Shown one piece after another: positions 30,073-37,700 of a stretch of DNA of 64,000 nucleotides. This DNA comes from Nitrospirillum viridazoti CBAmc (GTDB lineage: Bacteria > Pseudomonadota > Alphaproteobacteria > Azospirillales > Azospirillaceae). Every line of letters starts with the position of its first letter. The first letter of the stretch is position 1. The DNA lies in assembly GCF_000730165.1 (NCBI RefSeq), contig NZ_CP022111.1, positions 1,178,001 to 1,242,000 on the forward strand. Direction: 5' to 3'. Position numbers and translations under genes: made by a program. The notes under the pieces were generated by a model, which was not told where the DNA came from, made no database searches, and worked only from the letters and a program-made list of their open reading frames with translations.

Positions 30073-30088
30073 CTGACTGATCGGTCAG
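30073..30088. promoter_or_regulatory. Near-palindrome upstream of tRNA-Asn
   Basis: CTGACTGATCGGTCAG is a 16-bp dyad with only two mismatched positions and resembles TetR-type operators. It lies 25 bp before the tRNA-Asn gene, in the spacer between it and the Nudix gene. The rest of that spacer (29814-30112) holds no gene; a TTCCCA/CTATAT pair near 30025-30052 could be the tRNA promoter. Confidence 0.35.
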
Positions 30089-30112
30089 ACGAAAACGAAG
30101 CAGGCGCGCTGA

Positions 30113-30188
<76 letters not shown>

Positions 30189-30194
30189 ATAGGG

Positions 30195-30225
30195 CCCCCG
30201 GAACCGCAAGGTTCCGGGGGTTTTT
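30195..30225 (+). terminator. Intrinsic terminator of tRNA-Asn
   Basis: A perfect 11-bp stem, CCCCCGGAACC (30195-30205) with GGTTCCGGGGG (30210-30220), has a GCAA tetraloop and is followed directly by TTTTT. This is a textbook rho-independent terminator. Confidence 0.95.
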
Positions 30226-30739
30226 CCTTGCCTAACGGGTTGCCATCCCCTTGATCTACAAGAGACTCTGGGCGCGTCGTCGCACCGGGTCGTAGGCGAG
30301 CGCAGGTGGTCCAACGAGGGTCGCTGTACGAAATTGTTGGTATCCTGGCTGTACCGACGTCGCCGCGTTGGTATCCTTGGCTGTCACTGGACAGGTGATG
30401 ACCATGACCTTTAACGACTTGAAATGTCGCGTGGTTCGGCCCACCGGCAAGCTCAAGAAGTTTTCGGGGAGCGGCGGTCTGTAAATCATCAAGATAAATG
30501 ACCCTGCTGATTTCAATAAGATCAGATGGTTGCTCTTTTTTACTTCTTCAACTGCCTTGTACGTTGCCTCACCTTTCCCAACAGGCCCACTTCGACACCG
30601 GTTCACACCTGGCGGAGAGATCGACGGGGCTTCCTGGAACAACGCCTGGGCGGGGTCTATCGCGACGACCTGGCCCTCCCGCTTGAGCTGGTGTCAGACC
30701 TTGCGTACGCCATGGACGGCCGGCCTGCGCGCATAAGTA
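30226..30739. other. Gene-poor stretch between tRNA-Asn and the thuA-like gene
   Basis: Short open frames exist on both strands, but none has a convincing ribosome site and recognisable product. A minus-strand frame of 128 codons (30256-30642) contains the relic described at 30534-30615. An imperfect direct repeat, GTTGGTATCCTGGCTGT at 30336-30352 and GTTGGTATCCTTGGCTGT at 30367-30384, is present. The composition is less GC-biased than in flanking genes. It reads as eroded coding or insertion debris beside a tRNA gene. Confidence 0.45.
30534..30615 (-). pseudogene. Short coding relic, copy A (VNR-RSGP-EATYK type)
   Basis: On the minus strand this stretch encodes VNRCRSGPVGKGEATYK followed by a lysine/glutamate-rich helix. 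The same stretch recurs inverted at 34541-34627 (copy B), with roughly three quarters of bases matching, including ACGTTGCCTC, CCACTTCGA and CGGTTCACA as shared blocks. Matching residues at the peptide level (VNR.RSGP.G..EATY) suggest descent from a coding sequence. The parent family is not recognised. Confidence 0.45.
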
Positions 30740-30771
30740 TGCCCAACCCCTAGATCTGAAGAGGTTGGGCA
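30740..30771 (-). terminator. Hairpin just downstream of the thuA-like gene
   Basis: TGCCCAACC (30740-30748) pairs perfectly with GGTTGGGCA (30763-30771) across a 14-nt loop. It begins 5 bp past the stop of the minus-strand gene. No U-tract follows, so it may stabilise the mRNA end rather than terminate transcription by itself. Confidence 0.5.
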
Positions 30772-30775
30772 CCAT

Positions 30776-31726
30776 TCAGTGGGTCGGAAAGTCCTTGGCC
30801 TCTTCCAGTACCGGCAGCGTGACGGCACCACTGGCGGCCCATTCGGTTCCCCGGAGCATCAAAGTCTGCAACCCTGCGAAATGCAGTGAAACCTCGTCGT
30901 GCCCCAGCGTGATCGAGAAGACGCGCCCCTTGCCATAGTCCGCCGTCCAGACCTGTGGATGGTCGGCGTCCATGCCCTTCATCGCCTTGAGCTTATCAGG
31001 CGTATAGGCCGCGACTGGATATTTCGGTCCGGCCAGTTCGGGGGCGTAGCTGGCCGAGGAATCGTGGGCCGTGGCCAACACGTGGATCTTCGCCTCGGGA
31101 TCCATCTGCATGTTGGTGTACATGTCGTCGTTGTACGTCCAGATATATTCCCGCATCCCCTGGGTGATGGGATTGGTGCGATCGACGATGTGGACCGGGA
31201 AGGCACCGGGCGGCGACCGGCGGCTGTCATGCGGAGTCATCACCGCGCCGATCAGCTTCCGATATTCTGGAATGTCTCGGCCCCAGGTGAACGACGAGTG
31301 ATAGGCGACCAAGCCGCCGCCCTGGCGCACATAGTCATAGAGGGCTTTGAACGCTTGGTCGGACCAGATGTGCTGTGAGGCGTCTGCGTAATTCCACCGG
31401 CTTGAATAGTTCAGCAGCACGACATCGTAGGCCTTGAGCATTTCCAGCGTGCCATGGTCGAAGTCCTCCGTCACTCGGACATCGAAGCGGCCGGTGTCCT
31501 GCATCAGGGTGCGCAGCATGTTGTTCACGCCGGTCCAGTCATGCTCATAGCTGTTTTGACCGCTGATAATCAGCACCTTGAGGCGCTTTTCCGCCGGGTT
31601 TACCGGGATGGCCACGCGCTGCACGGTTTCAGGGGGCCGATAGTTGATCGTCACGATGACTTGCGCGCTGGCGGTCGTCGCCACCATCGTCAGCGCCGCG
31701 ATCTTCAGAACCTTACCTACATTCAT
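30776..31726 (-). CDS. Exported ThuA-like domain protein
   Basis: 316 residues from the ATG at 31726, with GGGAGGAAA 6-8 nt upstream. An N-terminal signal peptide (MNVGKVLKIAALTMVATTAS, then AQ) directs export. The mature domain has the ThuA-like, class I amidotransferase-type fold: KVLIISGQNSYEHDWTGVNN as first strand and loop, VVLLNYSSRWNYA, GGGLVAYHSSFTWG as nucleophile-elbow-like turn, then HIVDRTNPITQGM and VWTADYGKGRVFSITLGHD. ThuA proteins are linked to trehalose and other sugar utilisation, often as 3-keto-sugar processing partners. The elbow has serine rather than cysteine, so it is not a classical amidotransferase. It is divergent from a TonB-dependent receptor, suggesting a shared glycan or glycoside uptake role (inference). 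Confidence 0.85.
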   Translation of the reverse strand: MNVGKVLKIAALTMVATTASAQVIVTINYRPPETVQRVAIPVNPAEKRLKVLIISGQNSYEHDWTGVNNMLRTLMQDTGRFDVRVTEDFDHGTLEMLKAYDVVLLNYSSRWNYADASQHIWSDQAFKALYDYVRQGGGLVAYHSSFTWGRDIPEYRKLIGAVMTPHDSRRSPPGAFPVHIVDRTNPITQGMREYIWTYNDDMYTNMQMDPEAKIHVLATAHDSSASYAPELAGPKYPVAAYTPDKLKAMKGMDADHPQVWTADYGKGRVFSITLGHDEVSLHFAGLQTLMLRGTEWAASGAVTLPVLEEAKDFPTH

Positions 31727-31943
31727 GATTTTTCCTCCCAGAAATGTTGATTGTCTCACCGTCAGGGTGCCTACGACGATTCCAAGCTACCCGCCCGCCA
31801 TGGGTTCAACAATATAGAATTAACGTTCTTATTATATTGTAAGGATACTACAGGCGCCAGCCTGGTTTTAAATGGGCGAGCCGTGCCTAACCGGCTGAAT
31901 GGACACATTTTTGCGTGTCATAAGGGGCTAAGAGGCCTTAAAT

Positions 31944-31968
31944 CGCATTCCTGTCAAACAGGAATGCG
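31944..31968. promoter_or_regulatory. Perfect 10-bp hairpin in the divergent thuA/TonB-receptor region
   Basis: CGCATTCCTG (31944-31953) and CAGGAATGCG (31959-31968) are exact inverted repeats around TCAAA. No gene ends here and no U-tract follows, so it is more likely an operator or leader structure than a terminator. It lies 113 bp before the receptor start codon. A second AT-rich imperfect dyad, centred near 31824, is on the thuA side. Confidence 0.5.
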
Positions 31969-31999
31969 GAAGCCATTGACAGAACGCTTCAGACTTTAG

Positions 32000-32017
32000 A
32001 AATTAGAATTCTAATTT
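32000..32017. promoter_or_regulatory. 18-bp perfect AT-rich palindrome upstream of the TonB receptor
   Basis: AAATTAGAATTCTAATTT reads identically on both strands, in a region otherwise at least 60 percent GC. It is 63 bp before the receptor's ATG, where an operator overlapping the promoter is expected. It does not resemble a Fur box. A LacI-, MarR- or GntR-type regulator is possible. Confidence 0.5.
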
Positions 32018-32080
32018 TATGGTTCGGAAAGCGCATTGCTGTCGGACCATCGCGCCAAAAAAAACAGGGAGGGATTACCT

Positions 32081-34423
32081 ATGTCGAAAATGTTCCTGAG
32101 AGGCATTCTTCTGATCGGCGCGTGTGGCTGCGCCCTGAACACGGCCGCCCGCGCACAGAGCGTGCCGACGGCCGACAGCGATATTCTTCAAGAAGTGATC
32201 GTCACCGCGCAGCACCGTGCGGAGAACGTGCAGGATGTTCCGATTGCCATGTCCGTGGTTTCGGGTGAGGCGCTGGCACAGAAGGGCGTGACCGATTTTA
32301 CGTCGATGCAGAAGCTGGCGCCGTCGCTCAACATCACCAACGACACCAACAATACCCGCGTCAGCGTGCGCGGCATCGGTACGCTCAGTAATAACGAAGC
32401 CCAGGACCAGTCCATCGCCGTCAATATCGATGGCGAATACATCAACCGCCCCACCATTCTGAACGCCGCGATCTTCGACGTCGACCGCGTGGAGGTGTTG
32501 CGCGGCCCCCAGGGCACGCTCTATGGACGGAACACCACGGGCGGCGCCGTGAACTTCATTACGCGCAAGCCCGGTGATACTTGGGGCGGGAACGCGGCGG
32601 TGACCTACGGCAACTACGACCAGGTCATTGTCGAGGGCGGCATCGACATCCCGCTGGGTACCGTGGGCGGTCTGCGCATCTCTGGCGTCCACCGCTCGCA
32701 CGACGGCTATGACGAGCATACCAATACGCCATTCAGCCCGACCTCGGCGTATATCCCCAGCAACGCCAACCGCAGCGACACCGACGACACCAACGCTGGC
32801 CGTGTCACGTTGGTCCTGAAGCCGGTGGAGGGCTTGACCGTCCAGGCGGCGGTGGAGCGCATCGTGCAGGACGTCATCCCGGCCTCCCAGGCCTGGGCCG
32901 ACATGACCAGCGCGCAGAACAATCCCGGCACCAGCACCACCACCTGTGGCAACGGCTGGGTATCGGCGGGCACTGCGGGCGGCAGTGTGGCCTGCATCCC
33001 GCAGAACACCCATGCCCTGTCCGGCATCAATCGCCATACCTATGATTCACCGCTGATGGGCGTGGGTTGGCTGCAACAGCATTCCACCGCGGCGCGCGGA
33101 CAGATCGCCTATGATTTCGGGCCGGCCACGGTGACCTACACCGGCGGCTACCGCACCACGTCAGACACCAACGTGCTGACCTTAGCACCTGCCTTCCTCT
33201 TCACGCACTACAACGAAACGGTGGAAACCCAGAGCCACGAGTTGCGTTTCAATGGCGTGTGGGACGGCGTGCTGTGGCAGGGCGGCGCCTTCTATTTCCG
33301 TGAGTTGCAAGCCACGAACGGCGGCCTCTACACACCCTTCGTCGGCGACAAGGGCTCCTACGTGAACTACTTCCAGCACCCGACCGACAGCCGCAGTTGG
33401 TCCGGCTTCGGGCAGGTCGAGGTGCCGCTTTTCGATGCGCTGACCGCCGTGGTCGGCGGCCGCTACACGTCGGATGTGCGTACGGCCACCTTCGCGAATT
33501 TCAATCCATTCTACTATGTCTTCTCCGGCGGCACCGGCGCCTACAACACCGGCCCAACGGACCTGTCCGGCGTCGCCAGCTCGATCGGCGCCAGCCGGCT
33601 GCCGCTGCATTACGAAGGCAGCAAGTTCACCTGGCTGGCTGGCCTGAACTACAAGCTGGACGCTGACACACTGATCTACGGCAAGGTTTCGACCGGCTTC
33701 AAGGCCGGCGGCTTCGACGGGACGGGAAATTCGTTCCGGCCGGAGACCAACACGGCGTACGAGGGCGGCGTGAAGCTGACGCGCGGCGACAACAGCCAGT
33801 ACACGCTGGACGTCGCCGGCTTCTATTACGACTACAAGGACCTGCAGAACGACGTGCTGCTCAATCCCGCCGCCGGCGCACAGACCTTCAATGCCGGCAA
33901 GGCGACCATCTATGGCATCGAAGTGGAGGGCAAGGTGCGGCCGACCCGCGACGACACCATCTCCGCCTCGGTGAACTGGCTGCACGCAACATACGACAAA
34001 TTTCTCGGCAGTGTCAGTTATTACAATGAATCAGGTACCGAGGCGCCGACCATCGACTTGTCCGGCAATCGCCTTCCCCAGGCGCCCGAATGGGTGCTGA
34101 CATTGGGCTACGACCACGTCTTCCATCTCGGCACTGCCGGCAGCCTTACGGCGTCGGCCTATACGCGATATAAGGGTGACTACTATCTCGATTTCTACAA
34201 TTACAACGACTCCCATCAAGTCGGGCATACCGAGACCGACCTGAGCGTGACTTACAAGCCTGAGAGCAAGGCCTACAGCGTTCAGCTGTATGTGCACAAT
34301 CTGGAGGACTACCGGTCCCTCGCCTACGCCGGTAACGTCGTCGTCCCCGGCCAAGCGAATATCTGGAACTGGCAGTTCGGCCCGCCGCGTACCTTCGGTG
34401 TCCGCGCATCGGCCGACTGGTAA
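32081..34423 (+). CDS. TonB-dependent outer membrane receptor
   Basis: 780 residues from the ATG at 32081, with AGGGAGGG 7 nt upstream. The signal peptide (MSKMFLRGILLIGACGCALN, ending ARAQS) is followed by a TonB-box-like EVIVTAQHR near residue 38. The plug domain includes VQDVPIAMSVVSGEAL, RVSVRGIG, VDRVEVLRGPQGTLYGRNTT and GGAVNFITRKP. The remainder is the 22-strand barrel, ending in RTFGVRASADW with a terminal aromatic residue. The VTAQ/RxENxQDVP plug is the alphaproteobacterial type often used for glycosides and other organic substrates rather than siderophores. Its divergent ThuA-like partner supports a sugar-related ligand (inference). Confidence 0.93.
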   Translation: MSKMFLRGILLIGACGCALNTAARAQSVPTADSDILQEVIVTAQHRAENVQDVPIAMSVVSGEALAQKGVTDFTSMQKLAPSLNITNDTNNTRVSVRGIGTLSNNEAQDQSIAVNIDGEYINRPTILNAAIFDVDRVEVLRGPQGTLYGRNTTGGAVNFITRKPGDTWGGNAAVTYGNYDQVIVEGGIDIPLGTVGGLRISGVHRSHDGYDEHTNTPFSPTSAYIPSNANRSDTDDTNAGRVTLVLKPVEGLTVQAAVERIVQDVIPASQAWADMTSAQNNPGTSTTTCGNGWVSAGTAGGSVACIPQNTHALSGINRHTYDSPLMGVGWLQQHSTAARGQIAYDFGPATVTYTGGYRTTSDTNVLTLAPAFLFTHYNETVETQSHELRFNGVWDGVLWQGGAFYFRELQATNGGLYTPFVGDKGSYVNYFQHPTDSRSWSGFGQVEVPLFDALTAVVGGRYTSDVRTATFANFNPFYYVFSGGTGAYNTGPTDLSGVASSIGASRLPLHYEGSKFTWLAGLNYKLDADTLIYGKVSTGFKAGGFDGTGNSFRPETNTAYEGGVKLTRGDNSQYTLDVAGFYYDYKDLQNDVLLNPAAGAQTFNAGKATIYGIEVEGKVRPTRDDTISASVNWLHATYDKFLGSVSYYNESGTEAPTIDLSGNRLPQAPEWVLTLGYDHVFHLGTAGSLTASAYTRYKGDYYLDFYNYNDSHQVGHTETDLSVTYKPESKAYSVQLYVHNLEDYRSLAYAGNVVVPGQANIWNWQFGPPRTFGVRASADW

Positions 34424-34457
34424 GCAATCCCTCCCGTTGCTCCCGGTCCTCTTCTCA

Positions 34458-34497
34458 CCCGGCGCCGCCCTCCCTGCGGCGCCGGGCTTTCTTTTTT
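34458..34497 (+). terminator. Intrinsic terminator of the TonB receptor gene
   Basis: CCCGGCGCCGC (34458-34468) pairs with GCGGCGCCGGG (34476-34486), an 11-bp stem with a 7-nt loop, followed by CTTTCTTTTTT. It starts 35 bp after the stop codon. Confidence 0.92.
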
Positions 34498-34540
34498 GGC
34501 CGGGACGCGTTGGCGGCAGCTGGTGAAACGTGCCTGCGTC

Positions 34541-34627
34541 GCCGCCACTGTGAACCGACATCGAAGTGGACCTCTTGGGAGCAGCGAGGCAACGTACTGA
34601 AAAATCTGAAGAAAGTGATAAAAGAGT
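34541..34627 (+). pseudogene. Short coding relic, copy B (inverted relative to copy A)
   Basis: The plus strand encodes TVNRHRSGPLGSSEATY and then a stop. A one-base shift continues as LKNLKKVIKE and stop, so the frame looks broken. It matches copy A at 30534-30615 in inverted orientation. Together the two copies bracket the ThuA/TonB-receptor module. Nine-base inverted ends, TGTGAACCG (34549-34557) and CGGTTCACA (34668-34676), lie around this copy and could be the ends of a small non-autonomous element. Confidence 0.45.
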
Positions 34628-34727
34628 AGAGCCTTGACCGGCACTGGTCGGGCCTCCCTTTCGGCGCCGGTTCACACACCAGGCGATCTTTTCCCGGTGT
34701 CATCCAATCCGGCAGCAGCCCAAGAAG

Positions 34728-34759
34728 AAAGCCCCGCCGGATCGCTCCAGCGGGGCTTT
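34728..34759 (-). terminator. Intrinsic terminator of the giant autotransporter gene
   Basis: AAAGCCCCGC (34728-34737) pairs with GCGGGGCTTT (34750-34759) across a 12-nt loop. Read on the minus strand, the stem runs straight into TTTCTTCTT. It begins 17 bp after the stop codon of the autotransporter. Confidence 0.88.
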
Positions 34760-34776
34760 CTGTTGTGCGCTCGACC

Positions 34777-37700
34777 TTAGAAGCTCCAGCTGGCGCGCAG
34801 GACGCCGCCGTGGCTCTGGTAGTCGTGGCGGTACTCGCCGTTGTACTCCAGACGCAGGCTGAAGGCTTCGCTCTGCTGCAGCGTGGCGCCCAGGTTGACG
34901 GCCAGGCCGTCGGTGTTGACCCGGCCGGTGGTGCTGGCGAAGGCCACGCCGGCCAGCACGCCCGTGGTCGGGATGGGCCCGTCCTTGAAGTCGTGCACCC
35001 AGGCCACCCGCAGGTCCGGCGACAGCAGGCCCACGCCCGTGTTCCACTGCGTGTCCACCTTCAGCCCCAGCTCCTGGGTGACGGCATTGGTGCCGAGGAC
35101 ATCCACCTTCAGGTTGGCCGGACCCGCGTCGTGTTCCTGGTAGGCATGGTTCACCAGGCGCACGAAGCGCAGGCTGTACTGCGGCGTGAAGGTGAACGCC
35201 CCCTGCTGCGGCAGGTCGTAGCCCACCGTCACCTTGCCCAGGTACTGCTCGCCACCGTAGTTGGCGTTGGCACGCGCGCCCAGGAAGGCGATGTCGCGGC
35301 GCTGGTCGAAGTGGTTGTAGCCCCAGCCCACCTGGCCCTCCACCGACAGTTTCTGGTCGGCGAAGTCCGGACGCCAGACGCTGTAGGCCGTCAGCTGGTA
35401 GCTGCCCACCCGCGTCAGGCTGCCCGCCATGACGCCCTGGCCCACCGACGCGCTGTTGATCCAGCTGAACGCCAGGCCCGCCATGACCTCGTCGCTGGCG
35501 AACCAGTCGGCGCCCAGCACCAAGCCACTGCTGCTGGCGCGGTAGCCCGCCGCCTCCGTCGTCGTGCCGCGCAGCACGCCGGCGCCCACGACCTCGCCCC
35601 AGATCACCCCCTCGCGACCGTTGGAGCCCGCGGCCATGCCCTTCTCGCTGCCGTCCATCAGGCTGGCCACCGTCTCCTGGTGCTGGCTGATGGCCGTCGT
35701 CGTCGGCGTCACCGACGCCGCCGTCAGCTGCGGCGTCAGCTGGCTGGGCGACAGCTGCGCCACCGCCACCTGCTTGGCCGCCGGCGTCAGCGTCGCCAGC
35801 GGCGCCAGCACCTGCTGCGTGAACGCCGCCAGCTGCTGGTTGGTGGTGATGCTGTTGCTGGCCAAGGCCGCGATCTGGTCCAGGGCCGAGCCCGTGCCCA
35901 CCGCCGCACCGCCCTGGGCGTTGCCCACCGCCGTGTAGTTGGTGGCCTTGCCCGCCACCTTCACCACCAGCTGGGTGGTGTTGCCCACCGTCACCAGGTC
36001 GCTGGTCACGGTATAGCCCGTGGCCGTGAAGTCCACCCCGCTCAAGGTCAGCCCATTGCCCGAGGCGATGGTGTAGGTGCCGGCCTGCAGGGCCCCGGCC
36101 CCGCTGCCCACGCCCTGCAGCAGCACCGAACCGCCGGTGAAGGCCGCCGCACCGCTGACCGCCAGGTTGCCGTAGCTGGTCTGCGACGTCACCCCGATGG
36201 CCAGCGTACCCGCCGACTGGCTGTACGCGCCGGTGATGTTGATGGCGCTGTTCACCAGCAGGGTCGCCCCGCTGTTGAACACCGTGTGGCTGCCGACGGT
36301 GATGTGGTCGTTCAGCAGCTGCACGCCGCCGGTGAAGCGCACGTTGCTGCCGGTGTTGCTGATCGTGCCGATGGCGCCGTTGAACCCGGTCAGGGTGCCC
36401 GGGGCCGTGGCGCTGCCGCCGTTGATGATCAGGTCGCCGGTCGACAGGTTGGTGATGTTGCCCGCCAGCGCCCCGCTGTTGGCCAGGGTCCCCAGCGTGC
36501 CGGTCGAGGCGATGTACAGCGCCGTCGGGCTGGCCACCGTGCCGGTGTTGTTCAGCGTATCCAGGCTGGCGCCGATGTAGTCGTTGCCCGCCGCCGCCAG
36601 CAGGTTGCTGCCGCTGGTCACGGCCGTGGCACTGAGGCCGGTGATGCCGCTGGTGACCGTGGCACCGGCGTAGTTGGACCCCGTGCCGCCCTGGATCAGG
36701 GTGACCCGGTCGCCGGCGATGTAGTTGCCCACCGCGCTGACCCCGGCGTTGACCACGCCGCCCGCCACGGTGGCCGCACCGCTGACGGTCAGCACATGGC
36801 CGCCGGCGGCCAGCGTGCCGCTGCTCTGGCTGAAGTTGCCCGTGATACCGACGTTACTGGCCAGCGTGAGGCTGGCGCCGGCGTTGCTGACCGTGTGCGT
36901 CGCCACGTTGATGGCGTCGCCCAGGCTGACGGCACCGGACGCGAACACCACATTGGCGCCCGTGTTGGTGATGGTGCCGCCGCTGAAGCGGCCCACCGCA
37001 CCGTTGCCGCCGCCGTTGATGGTGAGATCACGCGCGGACTGGTTCACCACGTTGCCGACGATGGCTCCGCTGTTGGCCAGGTTGCCCAGGGTGCCGGTGC
37101 TGGCGATGTACAGCGCCGTGGCGCCGCCGGCCGTGTTGGCCAGCGTGCCCGTGACGTTCAGCGTGTTCAGGCTGGCGCCGATATAGTCGTTGCCCGCCAC
37201 GGCCAGCAGGGTGTTGCCGCTGACAGAACCCTTGGCGTCCAGGCCGGCCAGGCCGCTGGTGACCACGGCCCCGGTGTAGGACGACCCCGCCCCACCCTGG
37301 ATCATTGTCACGCTGTCGCCCACGAAGTAGTTGCCCACGCCGGAGACGCCGGCGCTGACCGTGCCGCCCGAGACCAGCGCCGGGCCGCTGACCGTCAGCA
37401 CATGGCCGCCCACGGTCAGGCTGCCCGCGCTCTGGGCATAGGTGCCGTTGACCGCCACGTCGCTGGCGAGGCCGATGGCCGCCCCGATGTTGCTGACCGT
37501 GTGCGTGCCGCCCACGTCGATCGCGTCGCCCAGGCTGACGGCACCCGAGGCGAAGATGACGTTGGCCCCCGTGTTGCGGATGGTCCCGCCGGTGAAGCTA
37601 CCCACCACGGTGCCGCTGCCGCCGGTGATGGTCAGATCCCGTGCCGAGACGTTGGTGACGTTGCCGCTGATGACGCCGCTGTTGGCCAGGCTGCCCAGCG

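Noticed and set aside
30498-30753. Plus-strand small ORFs (62-75 codons) after tRNA-Asn as genes
   Set aside because: They overlap each other and relic copy A, and have no recognisable product or good ribosome site. They read as debris.
31727-32080. A Fur or iron-response box before the TonB receptor
   Set aside because: The 18-bp palindrome has no match to the GATAATGAT-type repeats and the receptor plug is not typical of siderophore receptors.
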